Position numbers and translations under genes: made by a program. A DNA stretch of 64,000 nt from Verrucomicrobiia bacterium (GTDB lineage Bacteria > Verrucomicrobiota > Verrucomicrobiia > Palsa-1439): positions 62,001 to 126,000 of the forward strand of contig JAJVHY010000017.1 in the NCBI GenBank assembly GCA_022072455.1, read 5' to 3'. Below the pieces are notes generated by a model that had not been told where the DNA came from, did not search any database, and was given only the letters and a program-made list of their open reading frames with translations. Positions 35,923 to 42,403 of this stretch are shown in pieces. Position 1 is the first letter of the stretch. Every line of letters begins with the position of its first letter.

Positions 35923-36647
35923 GTCATTTGAATCAGTTTGCCGAGCACGGTCGCCGGAATGAGCAGCGACAGGATGAGGACGCTGCCGACCGGGTCGTTT
36001 GCGAGGATCGCATCAAGCACGATGATGCCCAGGAGCAGGCGTTTGACGGTGAGGCGGACGGACGGGTTGATGACTTCGCTGCGGGCAATATAGGTGAGGA
36101 CGGCGACGTAAACGCCCAAGATTACCGGCGCGTACCAGAGGTGCGCCGGTAAGCAACGCATCCCGAGCAGGAAGTTGGCGAACCGGCAAGTGCCGAGAGC
36201 GAGGGGGCCGAGAACAGCAAAGCGTTTGGCCCAGGCGTTGTAGAAAAGGATCATCGCGGCAATGAAGCCGGCCAGGGCAAATACAGGGAGACTGACGACC
36301 GCGGCGCAGGCGAGGCCGGTTAGCATGAGGACGGTGCCGAGGACCCAGGTGGTGCGGCGGGAGACGGCGCCGCTGGGGAGGGGGCGTTCGGGGCGTTCCC
36401 GGCAGTCGAGCCGGTAGTCGAAGCAGTCATTTAGGACGATGCCGGCGGTGTAGAGGCAGGCGGAGGTGGCGACGAGCAAGACGATGTGCCAGGCCGGTTC
36501 GCCGCCGCCAATGAGAAACCAGCCGGCCAGCGGATCGGCCACAGCGGTGAAGACGTTGGGGAGCCGCAGAAGTTGGACGAAGGCGCGGAATTTGGCTGGC
36601 ACAGGTGAACTTTCGCAAATCCCGCTTGCGTGGAAAAGGATTTTCAC
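35919..36647 (-). CDS. eboC: EboC-like UbiA prenyltransferase family membrane protein
   Basis: 242 aa from a GTG at 36647; an in-frame GTG at 36602 is an alternative that starts closer to the conserved FRAFVQLLRLPNVFTAVADPLAGW. The prenyl-diphosphate-binding motif is NDCFDYRLD (N..xD pattern), followed by RPERPLPSG. Seven to eight hydrophobic helices fill the rest. The best match in type is EboC, the UbiA-like protein of ebo clusters, but any small UbiA enzyme would look alike; the EboF-like gene coupled by ATGA and EboE nearby support the choice. The second Asp-rich motif of UbiA enzymes is weak here. Confidence 0.82.
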   Translation of the reverse strand: MKILFHASGICESSPVPAKFRAFVQLLRLPNVFTAVADPLAGWFLIGGGEPAWHIVLLVATSACLYTAGIVLNDCFDYRLDCRERPERPLPSGAVSRRTTWVLGTVLMLTGLACAAVVSLPVFALAGFIAAMILFYNAWAKRFAVLGPLALGTCRFANFLLGMRCLPAHLWYAPVILGVYVAVLTYIARSEVINPSVRLTVKRLLLGIIVLDAILANDPVGSVLILSLLIPATVLGKLIQMT

Positions 36648-36682
36648 TCATCTTGGCGCGGCGAAAAATTTGGGAGATTTCG

Positions 36683-36880
36683 ATGGAAGAGTTGACTTGT
36701 CCAAACTGCAATTGTGATGTGGATGAAGCGGAGTTGAAACGGAACAACCTCCGGTGCCCGACGTGTGGCTTCGATATGAGCGAGGCGCAGGCGGAAGATG
36801 ATTTTGGCGCCGATGAGGATGAGGACGAGTTGGACGAAGAGGATGAAGAGGAAGACGAAGCGGACGAGGACGAGGAGTAG
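36683..36880 (+). CDS. Small zinc-ribbon protein with highly acidic tail
   Basis: 65 aa from the ATG at 36683, with GGGAGA as Shine-Dalgarno five bases before it; the longer upstream frame would run into the divergent EboC gene. Residues 5-29 form a four-cysteine zinc ribbon (CPNC ... CPTC, separated by about 16 residues). From residue 34 to the end nearly every residue is Asp or Glu. I do not recognise a named family. The ribbon may hold zinc or bind nucleic acid, while the tail could mimic DNA or bind basic proteins; this is speculation. It is 14 bases upstream of the MBL hydrolase gene. Confidence 0.75.
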   Translation: MEELTCPNCNCDVDEAELKRNNLRCPTCGFDMSEAQAEDDFGADEDEDELDEEDEEEDEADEDEE

Positions 36881-36894
36881 GTGCGCCCAGCCGA

Positions 36895-37524
36895 ATGTTG
36901 ATTGAATCCATCGAAGCGGGTTTGGCGGCCACCAACGGGTATGTGGTGGCCGACCGGCTAGGCGGCACGGCGGTGATCATTGACGCCCCACAAGACGCGG
37001 GGCCGGGATTGGTTGCCAAGGCCAAGGCGTGGAACACGCCGGTCAGCTATTTACTCAATACGCACGCCCACTGGGATCATTACTGGGACAACGCGGCAGT
37101 CCTGCGTTTGACTGGCGCCAAATTTGGGATCCACGCTGACAGCGCGCCGTTGTTGAAGCTGCCGCAGGCGCGGATGTTTGGGATTGCGGAGGAGATTGAG
37201 CCGAGCACCCCGGATTTTTTTCTCGAAGAAGGCACGGAGCTGACGGTCGGGGAGTTGCGGTTCGAGATTTTGCATTGTCCCGGTCATTGTCCCGGCAGCG
37301 TGGTTTTGTTCGAACGCCGCGAGCGGGTCGCGTTTGTCGGCGATGTGCTGTTTGCCGGTTCGATTGGGCGGACGGATTTGCCGGGTGGGGATCAGCAATT
37401 GTTGCTCGCGGGGATCCATCGGAAGCTCTTGCCGCTCGGCGATGATGTAAAGGTTTTTTCCGGGCATGGCCCCGTGACAACTCTCGGCCGGGAGCGGCAG
37501 ATGAACCCTTTTCTGCAAAGCTAA
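36895..37524 (+). CDS. MBL-fold metallohydrolase (glyoxalase II-like)
   Basis: 209 aa. The metallo-beta-lactamase metal motif is THAHWDH at about residues 59-65. The further ligands are in LHCPGHCPGSV (His), FVGDVLFAGSIGRTDLPGG (Asp) and VFSGHGPVTTLGRERQMNPFL (His). This arrangement is that of the glyoxalase II-like group, small cytoplasmic thioester hydrolases or related enzymes with broad roles. It has no signal peptide. It follows the zinc-ribbon gene by 14 bases and may share its transcript. The HU gene 100 bases further has its own promoter. Confidence 0.9.
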   Translation: MLIESIEAGLAATNGYVVADRLGGTAVIIDAPQDAGPGLVAKAKAWNTPVSYLLNTHAHWDHYWDNAAVLRLTGAKFGIHADSAPLLKLPQARMFGIAEEIEPSTPDFFLEEGTELTVGELRFEILHCPGHCPGSVVLFERRERVAFVGDVLFAGSIGRTDLPGGDQQLLLAGIHRKLLPLGDDVKVFSGHGPVTTLGRERQMNPFLQS

Positions 37525-37552
37525 CCTTCATTCCGGCCTTAAAAATCAATGG

Positions 37553-37581
37553 TTGCAAGCATTTCGGCGCTTTGGTAATTT
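37553..37581 (+). promoter_or_regulatory. Candidate sigma70-type promoter of the HU gene
   Basis: TTGCAA at 37553-37558 and TAATTT at 37576-37581 are spaced by 17 bases, 44 bases before the HU start codon. A strong Shine-Dalgarno (AAGGAGAT near 37611-37618) follows. The pair matches the consensus moderately; no start site is known. Confidence 0.55.
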
Positions 37582-37624
37582 CCGCGCCGAATTCAAACCA
37601 ACCAACCCAAGGAGATAGTAACAC

Positions 37625-37906
37625 ATGGCAAAGAAGCTCACCAAGTCGGCGACGTTGAGCGCGTTGTCGGCGAAGACGGGTCTGTCCAAGAAACAAGTCG
37701 GTCAAGTCATTGATGAATTGGTCGCGTTGTCCTACAAGGAAGCGAAAAATGCTTTTACGATTCCTGGTCTCGGCAAACTCGTGCTCGTCAACCGGAAGGC
37801 GCGCTTGGGCCGCAATCCGGCCACGGGTGCGACGATCCAAATCCCGGCCAAGCGCGTGGTGAAGTTCCGCATTGCGAAAGCCGCCAAGGATGCGATCCTC
37901 GGTTAA
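37625..37906 (+). CDS. hup: HU family DNA-binding protein
   Basis: 93 aa, normal for HU/IHF proteins. The helical N-terminal half (LTKSATLSALSAKTGLSKKQVGQVIDELVAL) is followed by the beta-saddle with FTIPGLGKLVLVNRKARLGRNPATGATIQIPAKRVVKF in family form (quoted in parts: GRNPATG is the arm motif). It bends and compacts DNA in the nucleoid. The gene stands alone with a good promoter, a strong Shine-Dalgarno and a classic terminator, as expected for a highly expressed gene. Confidence 0.96.
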   Translation: MAKKLTKSATLSALSAKTGLSKKQVGQVIDELVALSYKEAKNAFTIPGLGKLVLVNRKARLGRNPATGATIQIPAKRVVKFRIAKAAKDAILG

Positions 37907-37933
37907 GTCGTAACGATTTCTTCTGAAATCCAG

Positions 37934-37971
37934 CGGGCGTTCCGAACCCTCGGAACGCCCGTTCTGTTTTT
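37934..37971 (+). terminator. Rho-independent terminator of the HU gene
   Basis: A 12-bp perfect stem (CGGGCGTTCCGA at 37934-37945 and TCGGAACGCCCG at 37950-37961) with a 4-base loop is followed by TTCTGTTTTT. It lies 28 bases after the HU stop codon. This is a textbook intrinsic terminator for the plus strand. Confidence 0.92.
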
Positions 37972-38005
37972 GTCGCGGCGCGCGATGAGTGCCGAATGCG
38001 AGGGA

Positions 38006-38028
38006 GGCGGCGGTCATAGACCGCCGCT
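38006..38028. repeat. Short palindrome after the exbD stop, REP-like
   Basis: GGCGGCGGTC, three bases, then GACCGCCGCT form a 9-of-10-bp inverted repeat just 4 bases beyond the minus-strand ExbD stop. GCTACAATTA at its edge is shared with the palindrome inside the EboF-like gene. It could also help to end minus-strand transcription. Confidence 0.55.
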
Positions 38029-38032
38029 ACAA

Positions 38033-38464
38033 TTACTGAACCGACTTTTTCGTGAACGCCGTGATGTTCTGGATGCCGGCGACGCGGGCGGCGTCCACTA
38101 CGCTGACGATGGTGCCGTAATTGGCGTTCTTGTCGGCTGACAGCTCAATGATGACTGCCGGGTCTTTGGCCTTTGCCTCTTTCAACGCCTTCTCGAGCTG
38201 ACCGGTCGCAGTTTTTTCCTTGTCGAGGTAGATCGCACCGTCGGCGGCAACGGTGATGCGGAGCTGGTTGGTCTTCTGCTTGCCGACAGCCTCGGCGGAT
38301 TTCGCTTCCGGGAGGGAGAGTTTCACCCCGGCCGGCTGCTGCGACGCCACGCGGAAGGTTGTTGTCGCGATGAAGAAAATCAGCAGGATGAACAACACAT
38401 CCACCAGATTGATGATCCGGATGCGCGGGACGAAGGGCGATTTGGGTGGTTCAAAGATGCGCAT
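38033..38464 (-). CDS. exbD: ExbD/TolR family protein (second set)
   Basis: 143 aa. One membrane helix near residues 17-38 contains the functional Asp (RIINLVDVLFILLIFFIATTTF, quoted here as INLVDVLFILLIFF). The periplasmic domain shows GVKLSLPEAKSAE, AIYLDKEKT and NYGTIVSVVDAARVAGIQNI, the expected ExbD layout. It is the last gene of a TonB-ExbB-ExbD row on the minus strand and starts 3 bases after the ExbB stop. It probably powers outer-membrane transport together with these neighbours. Confidence 0.94.
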   Translation of the reverse strand: MRIFEPPKSPFVPRIRIINLVDVLFILLIFFIATTTFRVASQQPAGVKLSLPEAKSAEAVGKQKTNQLRITVAADGAIYLDKEKTATGQLEKALKEAKAKDPAVIIELSADKNANYGTIVSVVDAARVAGIQNITAFTKKSVQ

Positions 38465-38467
38465 GAT

Positions 38468-39070
38468 TTATGGGTACAACCGAGTCAATAATTCATCCAC
38501 ATGCCGCTCCATCTCCAGAACGAGCGTCTCGATCCGGCGGCGCAAGTACATGTACGCTATCAAAGCCGGGATCGAAATGAACAAACCGGTAAATGTCGCG
38601 ACGAGTGCCTCGGAGATACCGGCAGAGATTAATTTTGGATCACTCATGCCCAGATTGGCGACGTCGGCAAACAGATGCAGCATGCCATTGACGGTGCCGA
38701 GCAAGCCGAGTAGTGGGCCAAGTTCGGCGATCAATCCGAGCGTCGTCAACCCCCGTTCCATCCGCCCAACGGCTTGCCGGGCGACGGCTTGGACGGCTTC
38801 GATATTCTCCGTTTTGTGCAGCGTGGCGTGATCGAAGGCGACGCGGGTCAACTCGCCCAAGACCGACTTGTCATGTTCGACGATCGACTTGAGTTTGTCG
38901 GTCGTCTCCTTGTCGGTTCCCCGTTTAGCGAGTGCGCCAGCGACTCTGGCCGGGATGATGTGTTGCCGGCGCAGCACCCAGCACCGCTCGATGATGATCG
39001 CCAAGCCGGCCACTGAACACAGCAGCAGCGGCCACATAACGAATCCACCCTGTTGAAACCATTCCGGCAT
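38468..39070 (-). CDS. exbB: MotA/TolQ/ExbB proton channel family protein (second set)
   Basis: 200 aa. Hydrophobic helices lie at about 10-30, 114-136 and 153-172. The central one has ELGPLLGLLGTVNGMLHLF and the last LVATFTGLFISIPALIAYMY, both standard for ExbB/TolQ. It forms the proton channel with the ExbD encoded 3 bases downstream. The TonB-like gene lies 12 bases upstream. Together the three genes are a complete Ton energy-transducing set, distinct from the set at 12938-14018 that has no TonB. Confidence 0.95.
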   Translation of the reverse strand: MPEWFQQGGFVMWPLLLCSVAGLAIIIERCWVLRRQHIIPARVAGALAKRGTDKETTDKLKSIVEHDKSVLGELTRVAFDHATLHKTENIEAVQAVARQAVGRMERGLTTLGLIAELGPLLGLLGTVNGMLHLFADVANLGMSDPKLISAGISEALVATFTGLFISIPALIAYMYLRRRIETLVLEMERHVDELLTRLYP

Positions 39071-39082
39071 CCTGAGCCTCCT

Positions 39083-40153
39083 TCAATAGTAGAAAGTAAA
39101 ATTGACCTCGCGCGCGTCATCGCCAATCAATTGCCGCAACGACTCCGGCAAGGGCGGGAACGGGGCTGAATCTACAACCGCCTTCTCGCAAAACAATCCC
39201 AAAATCTGCCCGGCGGTGTTCTCCTTCACGGACATGTTTTGCACCGAACCATCGGCGACGAGATGAAATTTGAGCGTCACCTGGCCGGCGCGTTCGTACA
39301 GGCCATTCTTTTCGATCAACGCATACCACCGGCTTTGCACCGCGCGAATCAACGCCTTATCATAATCGCCGAACGGACTACCGGCGACGTTGAATGCCGC
39401 CACACCGATCCGCGAGACGCCGGAGGCACTCAATTTTGATTTTAAGGTCGCAATCTCGCGTTGCGAGCCGGCGGCTGGACTGGCCACTACCGGGGCCACT
39501 TCGAGCGGCGGCGCGGGCGGCGGGGCCGGGCGTTCGAGAAACGCGACTTTTTTCTCGGCGACGACTTTGAAGCCTTCGGCGGCGACCGGCGGTTTGGGCG
39601 GTTCGGGTAGCGGAGCGGCCGGCGGGCGCGGTGGAGCCGGCGGGGCAACGACCGGCCGCGGCGGCGGGGCCGCTGCGACTGCCGGCTTGGGGGTGACCGA
39701 TTCGGTGGATGTCAGCCGCGTGTCTTGGCCGTCAAGGTATGGAGTGTCGCCGAGTTTAGCGGTCGGATTGCTGGGATTGGCAGCCACGGTTGACCGGTCG
39801 GAATAATATTTTGCGTCGGCCGGCTCCGCGCCGGTCGGCTGTGTCGCATCCGTCTCCACGAACTGCCGGGGTTCCTGCCGTGGCGGAGGGGGCGGCGCGG
39901 GCTGTTCGATGAAAGTGATGGTTGGCTCAATGGGATGTGGCGCGATTGGCCGGGGCGCTGCTTCCAGCAATTTTGCCACCGGTTGGAAGAGGCTGAATTT
40001 CCCCAACGTTGCCCGGTATTCCCACAGCAGCAGGGCGGCCACGTGCAGGAGTACCGACAGGAGAATCGCCACCTCCACCGGCAGATATTCACTCGGGAAA
40101 ATGCGCCGGGGGGCGAACGGAACAGCGGGTGGTTGTTTCAGCGATTCAGTCAC
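39083..40153 (-). CDS. TonB-like energy transducer, proline-rich
   Basis: 356 aa. A single membrane helix lies near residues 24-44 (LPVEVAILLSVLLHVAALLLW). A long Pro/Ala-rich region (about 65-240, with PPPPPRQEP, APPPRPVVAPPAPP and PPAPPLEVAP) can span the periplasm. The last about 110 residues (AVQSRWYALIEKNG, GQVTLKFHLVADGSVQNMSV, PLPESLRQLIG) match the TonB/TolA C-terminal type. It should link the ExbBD motor encoded downstream to an outer-membrane receptor. The start overlaps the maf stop by 8 bases, so all four genes from maf on may be one transcript. Confidence 0.85.
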   Translation of the reverse strand: MTESLKQPPAVPFAPRRIFPSEYLPVEVAILLSVLLHVAALLLWEYRATLGKFSLFQPVAKLLEAAPRPIAPHPIEPTITFIEQPAPPPPPRQEPRQFVETDATQPTGAEPADAKYYSDRSTVAANPSNPTAKLGDTPYLDGQDTRLTSTESVTPKPAVAAAPPPRPVVAPPAPPRPPAAPLPEPPKPPVAAEGFKVVAEKKVAFLERPAPPPAPPLEVAPVVASPAAGSQREIATLKSKLSASGVSRIGVAAFNVAGSPFGDYDKALIRAVQSRWYALIEKNGLYERAGQVTLKFHLVADGSVQNMSVKENTAGQILGLFCEKAVVDSAPFPPLPESLRQLIGDDAREVNFTFYY

Positions 40154-40742
40154 AAGCGGTTACGATTCCCAATTTCTCGAACGTAGCGCGGAGCCGTTCG
40201 ACCGGCAACCCCATGACGTTGCTGAAGCTACCTTCGACGCGTTCGATGATCAGTTCGCCGAATTCTTGGGCACCATAAGCCCCGGCTTTGTCGAGCGGGT
40301 TGACCTTTGTGAAATAGTCGCGGATCTGCGCGGTTGTCAACGCCCGCATTGTCACGCCGGTGCACTCGGCAAAAGTCAGTTCCAGTTCCATCGGCTGGTG
40401 GATCAAACACACGCCGGTCAAGACCTCATGCCGGTGCCCCGCCAACTTCGCCAACATCGTCTCCGCCGCCGGCAAGTCGGCTGGTTTGCCGAAGACAACG
40501 TCGGCGAACACAACTTCCGTGTCGGCGCCAATGACCAACGCCTCGCGATGTTGGCCCGCGACGGCGCGGGCTTTGTGTTGGGCATTGCGCATGACGAGGA
40601 CGTCCGGGCGGAAGCCAGTCGTCTCTTCCTCGACGCCCGTCGGTTGAATCACGCGAAACGCCAGTCCCATTTCGCGCAGCAGAAGTTCCCGGCGCGGGGA
40701 GGCGCTGGCGAGAATGATTTCGGGTTTGTCCAACGGGCTCAT
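40146..40742 (-). CDS. maf: Maf-like nucleotide pyrophosphatase
   Basis: 198 aa. The Maf signature ILASASPRRELLLREMGL is at residues 10-27, and the further motifs VIGADTEVV, GKPADLPAAETMLAKLAGH and AGAYGAQEFGELIIERVEG, FSNVMGLP are all present. Maf proteins hydrolyse non-canonical nucleoside triphosphates (for example dTTP/UTP or modified pyrimidines) in the cytoplasm and are linked to septum inhibition. It is divergent from hemW with only 24 bases between the start codons, so the two promoters must overlap each other's genes. Confidence 0.94.
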   Translation of the reverse strand: MSPLDKPEIILASASPRRELLLREMGLAFRVIQPTGVEEETTGFRPDVLVMRNAQHKARAVAGQHREALVIGADTEVVFADVVFGKPADLPAAETMLAKLAGHRHEVLTGVCLIHQPMELELTFAECTGVTMRALTTAQIRDYFTKVNPLDKAGAYGAQEFGELIIERVEGSFSNVMGLPVERLRATFEKLGIVTACD

Positions 40743-40766
40743 CGCCGGTATCTATTGGGTGAAACC

Positions 40767-41822
40767 ATGACCAAAGTCGAGCATCTCTATGTCCATGTCC
40801 CGTTCTGCGCGGCGAAGTGCAATTACTGCGCGTTTTATTCCGAAGCCGGGAGCGCGGAGCAGATGGGCGCGTATGTGGACGGCGCGCTCGCGGAGTTGAG
40901 CCGGTATGAACTTCAACCACGCACCATCTTTTTCGGTGGCGGCACGCCGAGTCTGTTACCGGCGACGTTGATGCGCCGGCTTCTCGAAAAGATTCCGGCC
41001 GGCGATGTCGAGGAATGGACGATTGAATGCAATCCGGCTACTGTCTCGACCGAGAAGGCGAAACTGTTTCGCGAGTTTGGCGTGAACCGGATTTCGATGG
41101 GCGTGCAGGCACTCGATGACGCGATGTTGGAAGTTTTGGGGCGGGTGCATTCGGAAGATTCGGCGGTGCGGTCGTATGAGAAGTTGCGCGCAGCGGGGTT
41201 TGAGAACATCAATCTCGATTTGATGTTCGGGTTGCCGGGGCAGACGATGGCGCATTGGCAGGAGACGTTGCGGCGGGCGATTGCGTTGCAGCCGGAACAT
41301 CTTTCGACGTATTGTCTTATTTTGGAGGAGGATACGGAGTTCTGGCGGTTGTTTCAGTCCGGACGCATCAAGCCGGATGCGGAACAGGAATTGGCGATGT
41401 ACGAGGCCGGGATCGAGATGTTATCGGCGGCGGGGTACCGGCAGTATGAGATCAGCAATTTTGCAAAGCCCGGTAGGGAGTGCGCGCACAACATCGCGTA
41501 CTGGGAAGGTAAAGATTATCTCGGGATTGGGCCGAGTGCGTGTTCGACGATTGGTGACCGGCGCTGGCAGAATTCAGCGGAGTTGACCGGGTGGAAGCCG
41601 GGGAGGGCGGAGGTGATTTCGCAGGAGTTGCGGGCGAGTGAACGGGCGGCGTTCGGGATGCGGATGAACGCGGGAGTGCCGGGGGAATTGGTGCGGGGGC
41701 GTTGGGATCAAGAGATTGCTGAACTTCTGTCGGCCGAGCTTGTCCAATGGCGTGGCGACCGGTTGCAGCCGACCCGGCGTGGGATCTTGTTTGCCGATGA
41801 AGTGGCGGCTGAATTTTTATGA
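40767..41822 (+). CDS. hemW: HemW-like radical SAM heme chaperone
   Basis: 351 aa from the ATG at 40767; the frame upstream is antisense to maf. The radical SAM cluster motif is CAAKCNYC, in the CxxxCxxC form with CNYC as in HemW (residues about 14-21). IFFGGGTPSLLP, ECNPATVS, RISMGVQALDD, INLDLMFGLPGQTMAHW and YEISNFAKPGRECAHN, YWEGKDYLGIGPSACS are all HemW landmarks. HemW binds heme and delivers it to proteins; older databases call it oxygen-independent coproporphyrinogen oxidase, which is probably wrong here because HemN-specific residues are missing. The stop overlaps the next start by ATGA. Confidence 0.92.
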   Translation: MTKVEHLYVHVPFCAAKCNYCAFYSEAGSAEQMGAYVDGALAELSRYELQPRTIFFGGGTPSLLPATLMRRLLEKIPAGDVEEWTIECNPATVSTEKAKLFREFGVNRISMGVQALDDAMLEVLGRVHSEDSAVRSYEKLRAAGFENINLDLMFGLPGQTMAHWQETLRRAIALQPEHLSTYCLILEEDTEFWRLFQSGRIKPDAEQELAMYEAGIEMLSAAGYRQYEISNFAKPGRECAHNIAYWEGKDYLGIGPSACSTIGDRRWQNSAELTGWKPGRAEVISQELRASERAAFGMRMNAGVPGELVRGRWDQEIAELLSAELVQWRGDRLQPTRRGILFADEVAAEFL

Positions 41823-42403
41823 ATCCGCCAACACATGTGATGTCGGGTGTCGTCGCTGCGCAAGCGATGCTGCTGCTCCGTGACCGGTTTCCGCAACGGT
41901 GGATGACCGGGGTATGCGGGGTGGCGGCGTTTGGGGCTGGGGTGGCCGCGCATTTGGCACTGGATGCGGTGCCGCATAATAATTGGACGTTGGCGCAGAA
42001 CTGGTTTCCCGGCGTTGCGTATGCGTGGTTGGCGAATGCAGCGGTGGTGGCGACGCCGTTTTTGATTTTCGGATTGGTGATCGAACGCCGGCATTGGGTG
42101 ATTTTGTTGTTGGGGGTGTTGGGTGGTTTGTATCCGGATATTGAGAAGCTGGGGTACATTGATTTCAATTTGCCGCAGGCGTTCGTTTTGTTCCCGAGTC
42201 ACAGTCTCAAGGTCTCGTCCCATGATGGCGGGTGGTCGCTGTGGGAGTGCGTGCTGGTTGAAGCCAGCATTCTGATTTCGCTGCTTGGCGTGGCGGTGGC
42301 GCTGGCGCGCCGGCCGGTTCATTTTTTGGGGGCTGACTTGTCGGCGACGGGCGCGGCTGGTAATCCTTCGGCGAGAAAGAGCAGTGCGGCGGCGGTGAAG
42401 TAG
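41819..42403 (+). CDS. Membrane protein resembling YdjM-type metal-dependent hydrolase
   Basis: 194 aa with four to five hydrophobic helices. HVMSGVVAAQAMLL near the N-terminus, AHLALDAVPHNN near residue 45 and LYPDIEK near 105 place His and Asp residues much as in the YdjM/DUF457 inner-membrane hydrolase-like family, but the match is loose. No experimental function is known to me. It is coupled to hemW by ATGA. The last 85 bases overlap the 3' end of the convergent large exported protein gene, so one of the two stops may be placed differently in relatives. Confidence 0.65.
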   Translation: MNPPTHVMSGVVAAQAMLLLRDRFPQRWMTGVCGVAAFGAGVAAHLALDAVPHNNWTLAQNWFPGVAYAWLANAAVVATPFLIFGLVIERRHWVILLLGVLGGLYPDIEKLGYIDFNLPQAFVLFPSHSLKVSSHDGGWSLWECVLVEASILISLLGVAVALARRPVHFLGADLSATGAAGNPSARKSSAAAVK

